A stretch of 64,000 nt of DNA, taken from positions 1-64,000 of the forward strand of contig JAUHYW010000052.1 of the NCBI GenBank assembly GCA_030426085.1. The letters run 5' to 3'. This document shows, piece after piece, positions 16,698-25,568 of the stretch. Origin of the DNA: a bacterium (GTDB lineage: Bacteria; Myxococcota_A; Bradymonadia; UBA7976; UBA1532). Numbering within the stretch: the first letter of the stretch is position 1; every line of letters starts with the position of its first letter. Below the pieces are notes generated by a model. It did not search any database. It was given only the letters and a program-made list of their open reading frames with translations, and had not been told where the DNA came from. A program made the position numbers and the translations under genes.

Positions 16698-18679
16698 CGC
16701 TTGCACACGTCCTTGAGGTCACTGCGATAGTTGTTGATCTCATCGGACCAGTACTCGCCCTCGAAGGGCCAGGTGACGTACTTGTCGCCGACGAGCACCG
16801 TCGCGGTGGCCTGCGCCTCCGCTTCGGCCTCTTCTTCGCTGGGGCCTCGGTAGGTCTCTTCGATCTGCTTCTCGATCTCGATCGCCTCGATCTCGTCGAT
16901 CTCGATGCGGACCTCGGTGACCTGGATCTCGAGTTCGTCCAGCTCGTCGCTGAGCTGCTGGAGGAGCTGGTTGATCTTGATGCCGAGGGCGATGATGCCC
17001 TCCTGCTTGCGGCTGGTCACCGTCTCGAGCAACTGCACGGCCAGCTCTTCGCCGAGCCCGTCCCGCTGGTCATTGATGCGGGCCACCTCGCGCCGGTACT
17101 GGGTGACGGTGGTGTAGAGGTCGTAGAACTCGGCGTTGGAGATGACCGCCATGCGCAGCAGGTGCGGCAGCTCGACGCCGGGCTGGGTCTGGTCGAGCAC
17201 GAACGCGTTGTACAGGGCCTCGGGCGAGGCGTGCTCGGTGATGAACCGGGTCAGCGGCTGCTTGAGCGCGAGGTAGCGGTCCTCGATGCGCTTGAGCGAG
17301 TCGTGGGCATACTCGAAGTGACAGTTGTTCATGAACACCGTCGCCTCGAGCAGGTAGATGTCCGGCAGGAAGTAGTTCTTCCAGTCGGGCCCGTCGAGGG
17401 TGTGGAAGATGCCGGTCCCCCGGGCGGTGTCGCCCTTGAGGAAGTACGACCAGCCCGACTCGTGCAGCGCGTTGACGTAGCTCGTCGAGTCGTAGGGCAC
17501 CTTGCGGTAGTAGAAGATCGCCACGTCGAACAGGCCGACGGTGTAGGCGATCCGGGCCAGCGCGAGGTAGCCGAGGTGGGCGATGCGCTGCTGGTCCTCC
17601 TGCAGCGCCGCGCCGACCGCCTGCTCGAAGTTCTGCGAGGCGCCGATGAGCCGCCGGGCCCACTCGTCGCTCTCCTCGTCCTCCCCCGCCTCCTGGACCC
17701 CGACGAGCCCCAGCAGGTACTGGGCGTCGGCGTAGTCCGGCCCGCCGGGCGAGACCTCGCCCAGGTAGGTCCGGGCCTCGTCGTAGCGGTTGTAGTCGAA
17801 GAAGAACTTGCCCAGGAAGTAGTTGTAGCTGTCCTGGAATTCGCGGCTCTTGTCGCCCACGAAGTAGTTGGTCATCGCCTCGAGGGTCACCGGGTTGTAG
17901 GCGATGACCCGCGCCGAGCGGCGCAGCCCGCGGAAGGCCGGTTCGAACACGTCGCTCTCGGGGCCGGCCGCGAGCAGCGCCTGATAGCGCTCGGCGGCGT
18001 TGGCGTAGAGCTTGAGGTTGTACAGCGCGTCGGCGAGCCCGAGCTGGGCCTCGTGGGTGCTGGCCTTGCCCTCCTCGGCCTGGGCGAGGAAGGTGCCGAA
18101 CTCCCTGGCGGCGGTGGCGTAGCGCCCGTCCTCCAGGGCGTTGCGGGCCTGATCGAGCGCCCGGGCGACCCGGCGACGCTCCTCGGCGGCCATGCGCTCC
18201 CGCTCCCGGGCGGCGGCCTTGCGCGCCGCCTCGCGGATCCGGGCGTCCTCCTCGATGCGGCGGCGCTCGGCCTCCTCCATCTCGCGCAGGCGCTCGAGCT
18301 CGTCGGGCCCACCCTCACCGACCGGCGGCGGCGCGGGCTCGGGGGCCGGCTCCGGTGCCGGCTCGGGGGCCGGGGCGGGCGCGCCGCTGGCGGTCATCGC
18401 GTCGATGACCTCCTTGGGCACGCCAGCGGCCTCGAGGGCTTTGACGTCGTCGACCGAGAGGTTGAAGGTCGAGCCGGTGCTCTGGATCGTCTGGATGATC
18501 ACCTGGGCCGGCAGGCCCGACTGGTGCATCTGGATGACGTTGTCCTTGGTGATCGCCCAGGCGGCGGTGGCCAGCGGCCCGCAGAGGAGCGCGCCGACCA
18601 GGGCTCCCCGGAGGAGCCACCGACCCGACCGGCGCGGTCGGCGCGGTCCGGGTCGGCTCTGTGTGCTGCGTCGCTTCAT
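16694..18679 (-). CDS. Exported TPR protein with N-terminal helical module
   Basis: The second ATG (18679) is preferred over 18688 because GAGG lies 9 bases before it; the product has 661 aa. A twin-basic, hydrophobic signal peptide ends at about residue 42 (AWA). It is followed by a short helical module (ITKDNVIQMHQSGLPAQVII... VDDVKALEAAGVPKEVIDAM), an EPAPEPAP linker and a charged coiled-coil. Widely spaced TPR-like repeats then begin (ARNALEDGRYATAAREFGTF; YNYFLGKFFFDYNRYDEARTYL). A C-terminal coiled coil (about 550-620) ends in a Trp/Tyr-rich segment (GEYWSDEINNYRSDL). It is coupled to the next gene by ATGA. The protein at 59199-61217 has a similar layout. Role: probable periplasmic scaffold. 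Confidence 0.82.
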   Translation of the reverse strand: MKRRSTQSRPGPRRPRRSGRWLLRGALVGALLCGPLATAAWAITKDNVIQMHQSGLPAQVIIQTIQSTGSTFNLSVDDVKALEAAGVPKEVIDAMTASGAPAPAPEPAPEPAPEPAPPPVGEGGPDELERLREMEEAERRRIEEDARIREAARKAAARERERMAAEERRRVARALDQARNALEDGRYATAAREFGTFLAQAEEGKASTHEAQLGLADALYNLKLYANAAERYQALLAAGPESDVFEPAFRGLRRSARVIAYNPVTLEAMTNYFVGDKSREFQDSYNYFLGKFFFDYNRYDEARTYLGEVSPGGPDYADAQYLLGLVGVQEAGEDEESDEWARRLIGASQNFEQAVGAALQEDQQRIAHLGYLALARIAYTVGLFDVAIFYYRKVPYDSTSYVNALHESGWSYFLKGDTARGTGIFHTLDGPDWKNYFLPDIYLLEATVFMNNCHFEYAHDSLKRIEDRYLALKQPLTRFITEHASPEALYNAFVLDQTQPGVELPHLLRMAVISNAEFYDLYTTVTQYRREVARINDQRDGLGEELAVQLLETVTSRKQEGIIALGIKINQLLQQLSDELDELEIQVTEVRIEIDEIEAIEIEKQIEETYRGPSEEEAEAEAQATATVLVGDKYVTWPFEGEYWSDEINNYRSDLKDVCKR

Positions 18680-18690
18680 CGTGGCCATCC

Positions 18691-19500
18691 TCAGAGGGTG
18701 ATGCCGAGACCGAGGGACAGTTCGGCCGGGATCGAGACCCCGCCCTGGAACTTCTGGAAGAAGTACTGCCGATACTCGGTGCGGATGTTCACCGTGTCGT
18801 TGATGAACCACCGGAAGCCCAGGATCGCATTCCCGCTGAGCTTGTTCTTGGCGTTGCCGTTGGGGTTCTCGGCGGGGAACTCGGTGGTGTTGAACAGCCC
18901 GAAGCCGAGCCCGATGTAGGTCTCGAAGTGGGTCAGCTTGTAGCCGAGCAGGCTGAGCTTGCCGTACAGCGGGGCCCAGAGGATGTTCGCGTTGTAGAAC
19001 ATCGAGATCTTCTCCTGGATGTCGGCCCGCTTGAGGCCGATGCCCTCGCCCTCCAGGAAGGTCGCGAGCTGCGTCTCCTGCTGGAGCGCGTAGGCGTAGG
19101 ACGCCTCGACGGCGAACGCCTCGGAGAAGTGGTAGGCGATGCGCATGCCGACCGGGTAGTAGACGATGAACTCGTCGTTGGGGATGATCGACGCGAAGGG
19201 CATCAGCTCGAAGCGGCCGTCCTTCTCGACGAGCCGCTTCTGCACGACCTTGATCTCGCGCCGGTTGCCCCAGAAGAGGGCCATGTCCTGCTCGAGCGCC
19301 CGCTCGGCCTTGGACGCGGTGGCGTCGCTGACCTCGGTGGGGGCGGCGGCCTCCTCGCCGGCCTCGGTGGGAGCCGCCTCCTCACCGGTCTCTTCCGGAG
19401 CATCCTGGGCCCAGGTCGGTCCGCTCACGACGACCATCGCGACGACCGCCGCGACCCGCAACAGCACCTTGTTCATCGGGTTCATGCTCCGCTTGCTCAT
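18691..19500 (-). CDS. Outer-membrane beta-barrel protein (OMP_myx_plus-like)
   Basis: The ATG at 19500 overlaps the VWA gene's stop (ATGA), giving 269 aa. After a signal peptide (about residues 1-32, ending TWAQ) comes an acidic Ala/Glu/Thr linker. The chain then shows alternating amphipathic strands with aromatic ends (YYPVGMRIAYHFSEAFAVEA, SLLGYKLTHFETYIGLGFGL, FRWFINDTVNIRTEYRQYFF) and a terminal strand PAELSLGLGITL. This matches the small outer-membrane barrels of Myxococcota that accompany Glt-type clusters. It may form the outer-membrane port of the complex made with the coupled TPR proteins. Confidence 0.82.
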   Translation of the reverse strand: MSKRSMNPMNKVLLRVAAVVAMVVVSGPTWAQDAPEETGEEAAPTEAGEEAAAPTEVSDATASKAERALEQDMALFWGNRREIKVVQKRLVEKDGRFELMPFASIIPNDEFIVYYPVGMRIAYHFSEAFAVEASYAYALQQETQLATFLEGEGIGLKRADIQEKISMFYNANILWAPLYGKLSLLGYKLTHFETYIGLGFGLFNTTEFPAENPNGNAKNKLSGNAILGFRWFINDTVNIRTEYRQYFFQKFQGGVSIPAELSLGLGITL

Positions 19501-20729
19501 TCTTTGGAGAACCAGACTCGAGTGTCGGTGAACTCGTCGCTCGACTCCCGCGCCCGCTGAAGGGGGGTCGCCAGCGAGCGCCCCGCGAGGGTGACCTCGA
19601 CCTGCGTGGAGAGCAGCCACCCGCCGGGTTCGAACTCGGCGTTGGACAGGGTGCTCTCGGCCGCCAGCCGCCAGACACCGACGATGCGGTTGCTCACCGC
19701 GGGCTGGAGGTTGTTGTTGGTGGTGAACTCGTCGGCGTTGGGCAGGAAGATGTACTCCCCGCCGGTGCGGCAGGCGAGCTCGGCCAGCTTGGCGTTGCGC
19801 CCGCGCTGCTCGGCGGGGATGTCGGGGTGGTCGGCCCGCTGGAGGTGGATCACGATGACCGGGATCGCCCCCGCCGCCCGGTCGGCGTAGCCGGCGACGG
19901 CCTCTTCGAACTGTCCGCCGGCGTCGCTCGGATCGCCGGCTTCGACGCCGTCGGTGAACAGGACCACCACCGGGTTCATGTTCCCGTTGGGCTCGATCAC
20001 CCGGTTGCGGGTGTCGTTGAGCGCCCGGGTCAGCGGGGTCGTGCCCCGCTGGTCGAACTGCAGTTCGTTGAGCCCCTCGAGGATGACCGACTTGTTGCGG
20101 ATGGGGGTCGAGAGGTCGGGGGTGATGTTGGCCAGCCCCTCTTTGAACGACACCAGCGACAGCAGGTAGTCGTCGGGCAGCGTGCTGACGAGCTGCTGGA
20201 AGAACGAGATGCGCTGCTCGTTGGGGTCGGAGGCCTTGCCCGGGTCGTAGTCCCCGGTGAAGGGGTCGATGCCGGCGAGGCTGCCCGAGTGGTCGAGCAT
20301 CATCACCACCAGCCGCGGGTCGCGGCGGCGGTCCTCACCCCCGGAGTAGGCGAACTCGAGCCCGATGGGGTTGAGGTCGACCCCCCGGGGCATGGCGTCG
20401 GGGCCGAGCGCGACCGCCGCCTGGGCGAAGCCCGAGCCGGCGTCGTTCGGCGCGAGGCTGAACCGGAAGTCGTCGAATTCGAGCAGCTCGCCCACCGGCG
20501 CGAACTCGCCGTTGAGGCGGGTGTCGGGCAGCAGGGCCCGGGTGCCGTCGAGCAGCATCACCGAGAAGTCGATCTGGCCGAGGTCGTCCTGTGCCTTGCA
20601 GGCCCCGGGCACGATCACCTTGGTGAACGAAGTGCGGGTGGGGTCGAGGCCGACGGTCGAGTCGCAGCCCGACGAGAACATCAGCGTCGCGACGCCGAGG
20701 CCGCTCAGCACCAGATTGCGTCTGCGCAT
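19497..20729 (-). CDS. VWA-domain lipoprotein, first gene of the envelope cluster
   Basis: The ATG at 20729 has AGAGG 7 bases upstream, giving 410 aa. A lipobox (FSSGC) follows a short signal sequence. The von Willebrand A domain occupies about residues 135-330: the MIDAS motif is DHSGS (after VVMML), with a conserved Thr in FDQRGTTPLTRAL and FTDGVEAGDPSD. The C-terminal 60 residues are probably beta-rich. VWA domains bind metal and mediate protein contacts at the cell surface. The gene begins the coupled operon and is divergent from the ASH-lipoprotein array; both sides have their own TTGACA promoter. Confidence 0.88.
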   Translation of the reverse strand: MRRRNLVLSGLGVATLMFSSGCDSTVGLDPTRTSFTKVIVPGACKAQDDLGQIDFSVMLLDGTRALLPDTRLNGEFAPVGELLEFDDFRFSLAPNDAGSGFAQAAVALGPDAMPRGVDLNPIGLEFAYSGGEDRRRDPRLVVMMLDHSGSLAGIDPFTGDYDPGKASDPNEQRISFFQQLVSTLPDDYLLSLVSFKEGLANITPDLSTPIRNKSVILEGLNELQFDQRGTTPLTRALNDTRNRVIEPNGNMNPVVVLFTDGVEAGDPSDAGGQFEEAVAGYADRAAGAIPVIVIHLQRADHPDIPAEQRGRNAKLAELACRTGGEYIFLPNADEFTTNNNLQPAVSNRIVGVWRLAAESTLSNAEFEPGGWLLSTQVEVTLAGRSLATPLQRARESSDEFTDTRVWFSKE

Positions 20730-20792
20730 GCAGGATCCTCTCATCCGTGTGGATCAGCCCGCCGACGGGGCGAGCCGACGCGCGAACGCGCC

Positions 20793-20821
20793 TTGCTAGC
20801 ACGCCCCCCCAGGAGTGTCAA
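20793..20821 (-). promoter_or_regulatory. Promoter of the VWA/TPR/barrel operon
   Basis: On the minus strand a perfect -35 TTGACA (20816-20821) is followed by 17 bases and a -10 TAGCAA (20793-20798). Transcription would start near 20786, leaving about 57 bases before the ATG at 20729. It is back to back with the plus-strand promoter at 20872-20901, so a regulator bound between them could control both operons. Confidence 0.6.
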
Positions 20822-20871
20822 CGTGGCCCGGCGGGCCTCGAAAGGGGCGATTTTGCGCCCGTTCGCAGCAT

Positions 20872-20901
20872 TTGACACTGCCGATGGGGCACGCCTAATG
20901 T
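20872..20901 (+). promoter_or_regulatory. Promoter of the ASH-lipoprotein array
   Basis: A perfect -35 TTGACA (20872-20877), an 18-base spacer and a -10 TAATGT (20896-20901) predict a start near 20908 and a leader of about 164 bases to the ATG at 21072. The leader is less GC-rich than its surroundings and contains AAAAAAATTG near 20956; no riboswitch fold was recognised. This region also accounts for the otherwise gene-free stretch 20730-21071. Confidence 0.6.
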
Positions 20902-21071
20902 TTCCGCAGCGCGTAGAGCGGGATTAAAGCGACTGGCCCCCTGTGCGCCCGAGTGAAAAAAATTGCACTGTGTCGATCAGGGGGGCTTTCGATTCCCTGA
21001 TACAGACACCGCAGCCCCGCAATCGGGGTATCTACCACGTCCGCAGGCGCGATCCGCACCGGGGGATATCG

Positions 21072-23159
21072 ATGAGGCAGAGTGCTGTCATGAAAACCCG
21101 TACGCTCGGGGTGAACCTGGTGCTCGCCCTCGCCGCGTGCACCATGGGTCTGGGCTGCGACGACGGCCCGGGCACCATCTCCACCGGGCAGCTCCAGCTC
21201 ACCCCCGACAGCTTCCGCTTCGGCAAGCTGGCCATCGGCGCCGACGCCGATCGGGTGGTGCAGCTCGAGAACGTGGGCTCGGGCGTGATCATCATCGCCA
21301 ACATCCGCTTCGAGGTCGACAACGGCGACCAGGAGTTCGAGCTCTACTACAAGACGACGCCCGAGGAGTCGGAGACCGTCGGCATCAACCGCCAGGGGGT
21401 GGACGACTTCCGCTACCCCATCCGCATCAACGCCGGCGACTCGTTCTATCTGGTCCTCAACTACCGCGCCGCGCGCGAGGTCCCGGTGGGCGGCACGGTC
21501 ATCCTCGAGACCAACCTGCCCGACACCCCCGAGGTCGAGATCCCGGTGGTGCTGTCCGAGGGCGCGCCCGAGATCAACGTCGCGCCTCTGATCCACGACT
21601 TCGAGCGGGTGCCGGCCGGCGAGGTGGGCGAGACCACGATCCGGGTCAGCAACGTGGGCCAGCTCGACCTCGAGGTCAGCCGGGTGCTGCTCAACGGCTC
21701 GCAGGACTTCAAGCCGCTCATCGACGTGGACGGCGACATGCGCGACCCCCGTCAGGTCTCCCAGCCGCTGCGGGTGCTCGGCCCGAGCGAGACGCTCGAG
21801 ATCGACGTGCGCTACACCCCCCAGGTCGAGGGGCCGGACACCGCCGAGCTGACCATCTTCAGCAACGATCCCAACCAGGGCGAGGTCTCGGTGAGCCTGC
21901 GGGCCAACGGGGCCACGCCGTGCCTCCAGGTCAACCCGCCGGCCCTCGAGTTCCAGACCAGCCTCGTCAACCGCACCGACTCCCGCCCGATGTCGCTCGA
22001 GAGCTGCGGCGGGGCGCCGATCGAGATCAGCCGGATCTATCTGGCCGAGGGGTCCGACCCGGCCTACGAGCTCGTCGGCGACAGCCTGCCGATGCTGCCG
22101 GCGCTGATGCCGGAGTACAGCGAGGGCGACCGGCTCGCCGGCCTGCCCCCGCCCAGCCGCTCGATCGAGGTGGCCTTCACCCCCCGCGAGGAGCGCATCC
22201 ACAACGGCACCCTGATCATCGAGAGCAGCGATCCGGTGCACCCGGTGCTCGAGGTGCCCCTGCTCGGCCGGGGCGTGACCAACGCCTGCCCCCAGGCCCG
22301 GGCGGTGGAGGACGAGTTCTACGTGGTGCCGCTCGACGTGGTGGTGCTCGACGGCACCCCGTCCATCGACCAGGACGCCGAGGACAACCGGCCGGTGAGC
22401 TACGAGTGGGTCATCACCAGCCGCCCCGACGGGTCGGTCTCCCAGCCGCACGAGTCGTTCTACGATCCCGGTCAGCCGGCCAACGGCGGCCTCGACGACG
22501 ATCTGATGACCCCCACGTCGGTCTTCTTCGTCGACCTCGCCGGCACCTACACCGCCGAGCTGCGGGTGCGCGACAACCTGGGGCTGGACTCGATCGCCTG
22601 CGAGAACCCGGCGGTGGTGACCATCGTCGCCAAGCCCGAGGAGGCCATCCACGTGCAGCTCGTCTGGCGCACCCCGGGTGATCCCGACGAGACCGAGGGC
22701 GGCGGCACCGACCTCGACCTGCACCTGCTGCACCCCAACGCCGAGAACTGGTTCTCCCGGCCGTACGACTGTCACTACGCCGAGCCGGTGCCCGACTGGG
22801 GGCAGATCGAGAACAGCGTCGATGATCCGAGCCTGGACATCGACGACATCAATGGGGCGGGTCCGGAGAACATCAACCTGGACAACCCGGAGAACACCGA
22901 CAACCTGGGGGCGCCCTATCTGGTCGGCGTGCACTACTACAACAGCCGCGACCGGGTGACCGGCCAGGACTACGGCCCGAGCTGGGCCACGGTCCGCATC
23001 TTCATCGAGGGTGAGCTGGCCTGGGATTACACCGATGGCGAGAACCCCGGCGAGCGTGAGATGGAGGCCGAGGATCACTTCTGGGACGTGGCCCAGATCT
23101 CGTGGGGCGTGACCGGCGAGGTCGTGACCCGCGACCGGTACTACAGCCAGCGGCCCTGA
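21072..23159 (+). CDS. Lipoprotein with ASH repeats, PKD and YfaP-like domains (array gene 1)
   Basis: The ATG at 21072 (GGGGGA upstream) gives 695 aa; the ATG at 21090 is an alternative. The signal sequence has a lipobox at LAAC (C23). About residues 36-415 are three ASH/choice-of-anchor-D beta-sandwich repeats (LDFG-like starts such as LTPDSFRFGKLAIG, ISNVG-type strands, IFSNDPNQGEVSVSLRANG ends). Residues 418-520 look like a PKD domain (VVLDGTPSIDQDAED...YEWVITSRPDG). Residues 525-690 resemble the YfaP/DUF2135 module (TDLDLHLLHPN, PDWG, DPSLDIDDINGAGPENI). Probably exposed on the outer membrane. Function is unknown; these domains usually mediate protein or glycan contacts. Confidence 0.85.
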   Translation: MRQSAVMKTRTLGVNLVLALAACTMGLGCDDGPGTISTGQLQLTPDSFRFGKLAIGADADRVVQLENVGSGVIIIANIRFEVDNGDQEFELYYKTTPEESETVGINRQGVDDFRYPIRINAGDSFYLVLNYRAAREVPVGGTVILETNLPDTPEVEIPVVLSEGAPEINVAPLIHDFERVPAGEVGETTIRVSNVGQLDLEVSRVLLNGSQDFKPLIDVDGDMRDPRQVSQPLRVLGPSETLEIDVRYTPQVEGPDTAELTIFSNDPNQGEVSVSLRANGATPCLQVNPPALEFQTSLVNRTDSRPMSLESCGGAPIEISRIYLAEGSDPAYELVGDSLPMLPALMPEYSEGDRLAGLPPPSRSIEVAFTPREERIHNGTLIIESSDPVHPVLEVPLLGRGVTNACPQARAVEDEFYVVPLDVVVLDGTPSIDQDAEDNRPVSYEWVITSRPDGSVSQPHESFYDPGQPANGGLDDDLMTPTSVFFVDLAGTYTAELRVRDNLGLDSIACENPAVVTIVAKPEEAIHVQLVWRTPGDPDETEGGGTDLDLHLLHPNAENWFSRPYDCHYAEPVPDWGQIENSVDDPSLDIDDINGAGPENINLDNPENTDNLGAPYLVGVHYYNSRDRVTGQDYGPSWATVRIFIEGELAWDYTDGENPGEREMEAEDHFWDVAQISWGVTGEVVTRDRYYSQRP

Positions 23160-23183
23160 GCCGCCGGCCGGCCACGCGCGCAG

Positions 23184-23220
23184 CGACCCCGACCGCCCGG
23201 CGGTGCGGGGTCGTTTTGTT
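23184..23220 (+). terminator. Intrinsic terminator after array gene 1
   Basis: CGACCCCG (23184-23191) pairs with CGGGGTCG (23206-23213), and inner ACCG pairs with CGGT around a 5-base loop. The stem is followed at once by TTTTGTTTG. This is a textbook rho-independent terminator, 24 bases after the stop codon, so gene 1 is at least partly separated from gene 2. Confidence 0.88.
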
Positions 23221-23299
23221 TGTGGGCGGTGAATCCGCACCCTGCGCGACGGCTCGGCCGTACCGCGAATCGACGGACGAGATGCGAACGGAGGCATCG

Positions 23300-25348
23300 A
23301 TGCAGAGCAGGCTTCTACCCCGTCGGCGCGCGGCGCTGGCCCTCGGACTGGCCGTAGCGGCCCTGGCCCTCGGCTGCGACGAGCCGTCGGGCATCGAGAC
23401 CCCCGAGCTGGTGCTCGAACCGCCGGAGTTCGTCTTCCCCCGCTCACCGGTGGGCGCCGAGGAGGTCCGCCGGGTCACCGTGAACAACCAGGGCGCGGCC
23501 GAGCTGATCATCGTCGACGTCGAGCTCGACGATCGCTCCTCGGGCGGCGAGTTCACCCTGGCCCTCGACGAAGGGGCCGGCCCCGGTCCGGTGCCCGCGG
23601 GCCGGCTGGTGGTCCCGCCCGGCGGCCGGATCGAGTTCGAGGTCACCTATCGGGTGGTGGACGAGACCAACGACACCGGCACGCTCCGCTTCTCGACCAA
23701 TGACCCCGACGCCCTGGAGGTCCCGATCCCGATCCGGGCGGGTGACGTGGGCGCCGAGATCGTCGTCAACCCCCGCAGCCTGGACTTCGGGGACGTCGAG
23801 GTGGGCCAGACCCGCACCCGCATGCTGACCATCCAGAACCTGGGGCTGGCCGATCTGGAGATCGGCGAGCTGGTGATCAGCGGCCGGGAAGGCTTCGACG
23901 TGCGCCAGGACGGGGCCTCGGTCGCCGGCCCCCGCACCCCGCCGCTGCGGGTGCCGGGGCAGGGATCGACGCTGCTCGAGGTGGTTTACACCCCGGTCGG
24001 CCTGGGCACCGCCAACGGGCAGCTCGACATCCGCAGCAACGCGATCAACGGCGGCTCGACGACGGTCGACCTGTACGCCAACGGCGCGGTGCCGTGCATG
24101 AACGTGGTGCCGGACACCCTGAACTTCGGCCCCAGCCTGCTGGTGGACGACCGCGAGGGGCCGACCCCCAACCGGCGGGCCCTGATCATCGAGAACTGCG
24201 GCAGCACCCCGCTCCAGATCGACCGCATCGAGCTGGACGATCCGGCCGGCGTCTTCGACCTCGTCGATCCGCCGGAGCCGGTCGAGGGCGGTCTGCTCGA
24301 GCTGCCGGGCGCGGTGGGTGACGAGGAGCCGCCCAGCGCCAACCTGGAGGTCGGCTTCTGGCCGCTGGCGATCGAGGCCTACGGGGGCTACCTCCGGATC
24401 TACAGCAACGTGCCGCCCATCGACGAGCCGACGGTGGTCGATCTCTTCGGGCGGGGGGTGGACAACGAGTGCCCCGAGCCGCGGGTGACCCAGGACCTCT
24501 TCGAGGTGCAGCCCCTGGAGATCATCACCCTCGACGGCACCCCGTCGAGCGACCCCGACGGCGAGGTCCGCAAGTGGCGCTGGACGGTGGTCGAGCGGCC
24601 CGAAGGCAGCGTCAGCCAGCCGCTGGAGAGCTTCGCCGACCCCCGGCGGCCGGCGGACGGAGGCGAGGCGGACGACACCGCGACCCCCCGGGCGCAGTTC
24701 TTCGTCGACCTCACCGGGGAGTACGTGCTCGAGTTGCAGGTGGTCGACGCGCTGAATCAGGTGAGCTGCGACCCCCGGGCGGTGGCCCGGGTGACCATCC
24801 GGGCGGTGCCCCAGAAGGAGCTTCACATCCAGCTCGTGTGGAGCACGCCCGACGACCCCGACGAGACCGACACCACCGGCACCGACGTGGATCTGCACCT
24901 GGCCCATCAGCGGGCCGATGGTCGGTGGAGCGGGGCGGCGGACGGCTGGGACTGCTACTTCCGCAACGCGCAGCCGGACTGGGGCGTGGTCGGGGAGGTG
25001 GCCGACAACCCCAGCCTCGACATCGACGACACCAACGGCGCCGGGCCGGAGAACATCAACCTCGCCGAGCCCGAGATCGGGGTGAGCTACGAGGTCGGCG
25101 CGATCTACTTCCGCTCGACGAGCACGTTCGGCGATCCCGAGGTCGATCGGCTGGCGCAGCACCCGTCCTACGTCACCATGCGCATCTTCAACCGGGGCAC
25201 CCCGCTCGCCGAGCTGGTGGGCAAGGAGCTCACCGAGGGCATGCAGCTCTGGCACATGGCGACGGTGACCTGGTGCGAGGGCGAGGGCTGCCCCCAGATC
25301 GACATCGTCGACGAGCTGTACGCCGAGGGCGAATACAACCTGCCCTGA
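23300..25348 (+). CDS. Lipoprotein with ASH repeats, PKD and YfaP-like domains (array gene 2)
   Basis: The ATG at 23300 with GGAGG 5 bases upstream gives 682 aa. The lipobox is LALGC (C26). The layout repeats gene 1: ASH units (VVNPRSLDFGDVEVGQTRTR, NVVPDTLNFGPSLLVDD), a PKD-like segment (ITLDGTPSSDPDGEV...RWTVVERPEG) and a YfaP-like end (TDVDLHLAHQ, PDWGVVGE, NPSLDIDDTNGAGPENI). Genes 1 and 2 are thus tandem paralogues that have diverged considerably but kept the whole architecture. Export to the outer membrane or surface is expected. No enzyme motif is seen. Confidence 0.85.
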   Translation: MQSRLLPRRRAALALGLAVAALALGCDEPSGIETPELVLEPPEFVFPRSPVGAEEVRRVTVNNQGAAELIIVDVELDDRSSGGEFTLALDEGAGPGPVPAGRLVVPPGGRIEFEVTYRVVDETNDTGTLRFSTNDPDALEVPIPIRAGDVGAEIVVNPRSLDFGDVEVGQTRTRMLTIQNLGLADLEIGELVISGREGFDVRQDGASVAGPRTPPLRVPGQGSTLLEVVYTPVGLGTANGQLDIRSNAINGGSTTVDLYANGAVPCMNVVPDTLNFGPSLLVDDREGPTPNRRALIIENCGSTPLQIDRIELDDPAGVFDLVDPPEPVEGGLLELPGAVGDEEPPSANLEVGFWPLAIEAYGGYLRIYSNVPPIDEPTVVDLFGRGVDNECPEPRVTQDLFEVQPLEIITLDGTPSSDPDGEVRKWRWTVVERPEGSVSQPLESFADPRRPADGGEADDTATPRAQFFVDLTGEYVLELQVVDALNQVSCDPRAVARVTIRAVPQKELHIQLVWSTPDDPDETDTTGTDVDLHLAHQRADGRWSGAADGWDCYFRNAQPDWGVVGEVADNPSLDIDDTNGAGPENINLAEPEIGVSYEVGAIYFRSTSTFGDPEVDRLAQHPSYVTMRIFNRGTPLAELVGKELTEGMQLWHMATVTWCEGEGCPQIDIVDELYAEGEYNLP

Positions 25349-25512
25349 CAGCCGGCTCCCCCGCCTGCCCGCTCGCCGGATCCGGGGGTCGGGATCCGCC
25401 GCGAGCGACCGCCCGCACCCGCCGACGGATACATCCGGCGGCGGGGATCCTGACACGGGATCGACGACCCGATGGTCATGCCCTGCGGCTCAGGGGCGGC
25501 TTCCTGCCGATC

Positions 25513-25542
25513 TTGTCGCACACCCGGAGCCGCTGCTATCGT
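25513..25542 (+). promoter_or_regulatory. Promoter of array gene 3
   Basis: TTGTCG (25513-25518), an 18-base spacer and TATCGT (25537-25542) predict a start near 25549, 20 bases before the ATG at 25569. Both boxes match four of six consensus bases. The 220-bp gap before gene 3 supports separate transcription. Confidence 0.5.
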
Positions 25543-25568
25543 GCGCCGTCACAATGCCGGAGACCGCG

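Noticed and set aside
20943-21071. N-terminal extension of array gene 1
   Set aside because: The extra residues have no signal-peptide character and lie before GGGGGA plus ATG at 21072, which gives a proper lipoprotein signal.
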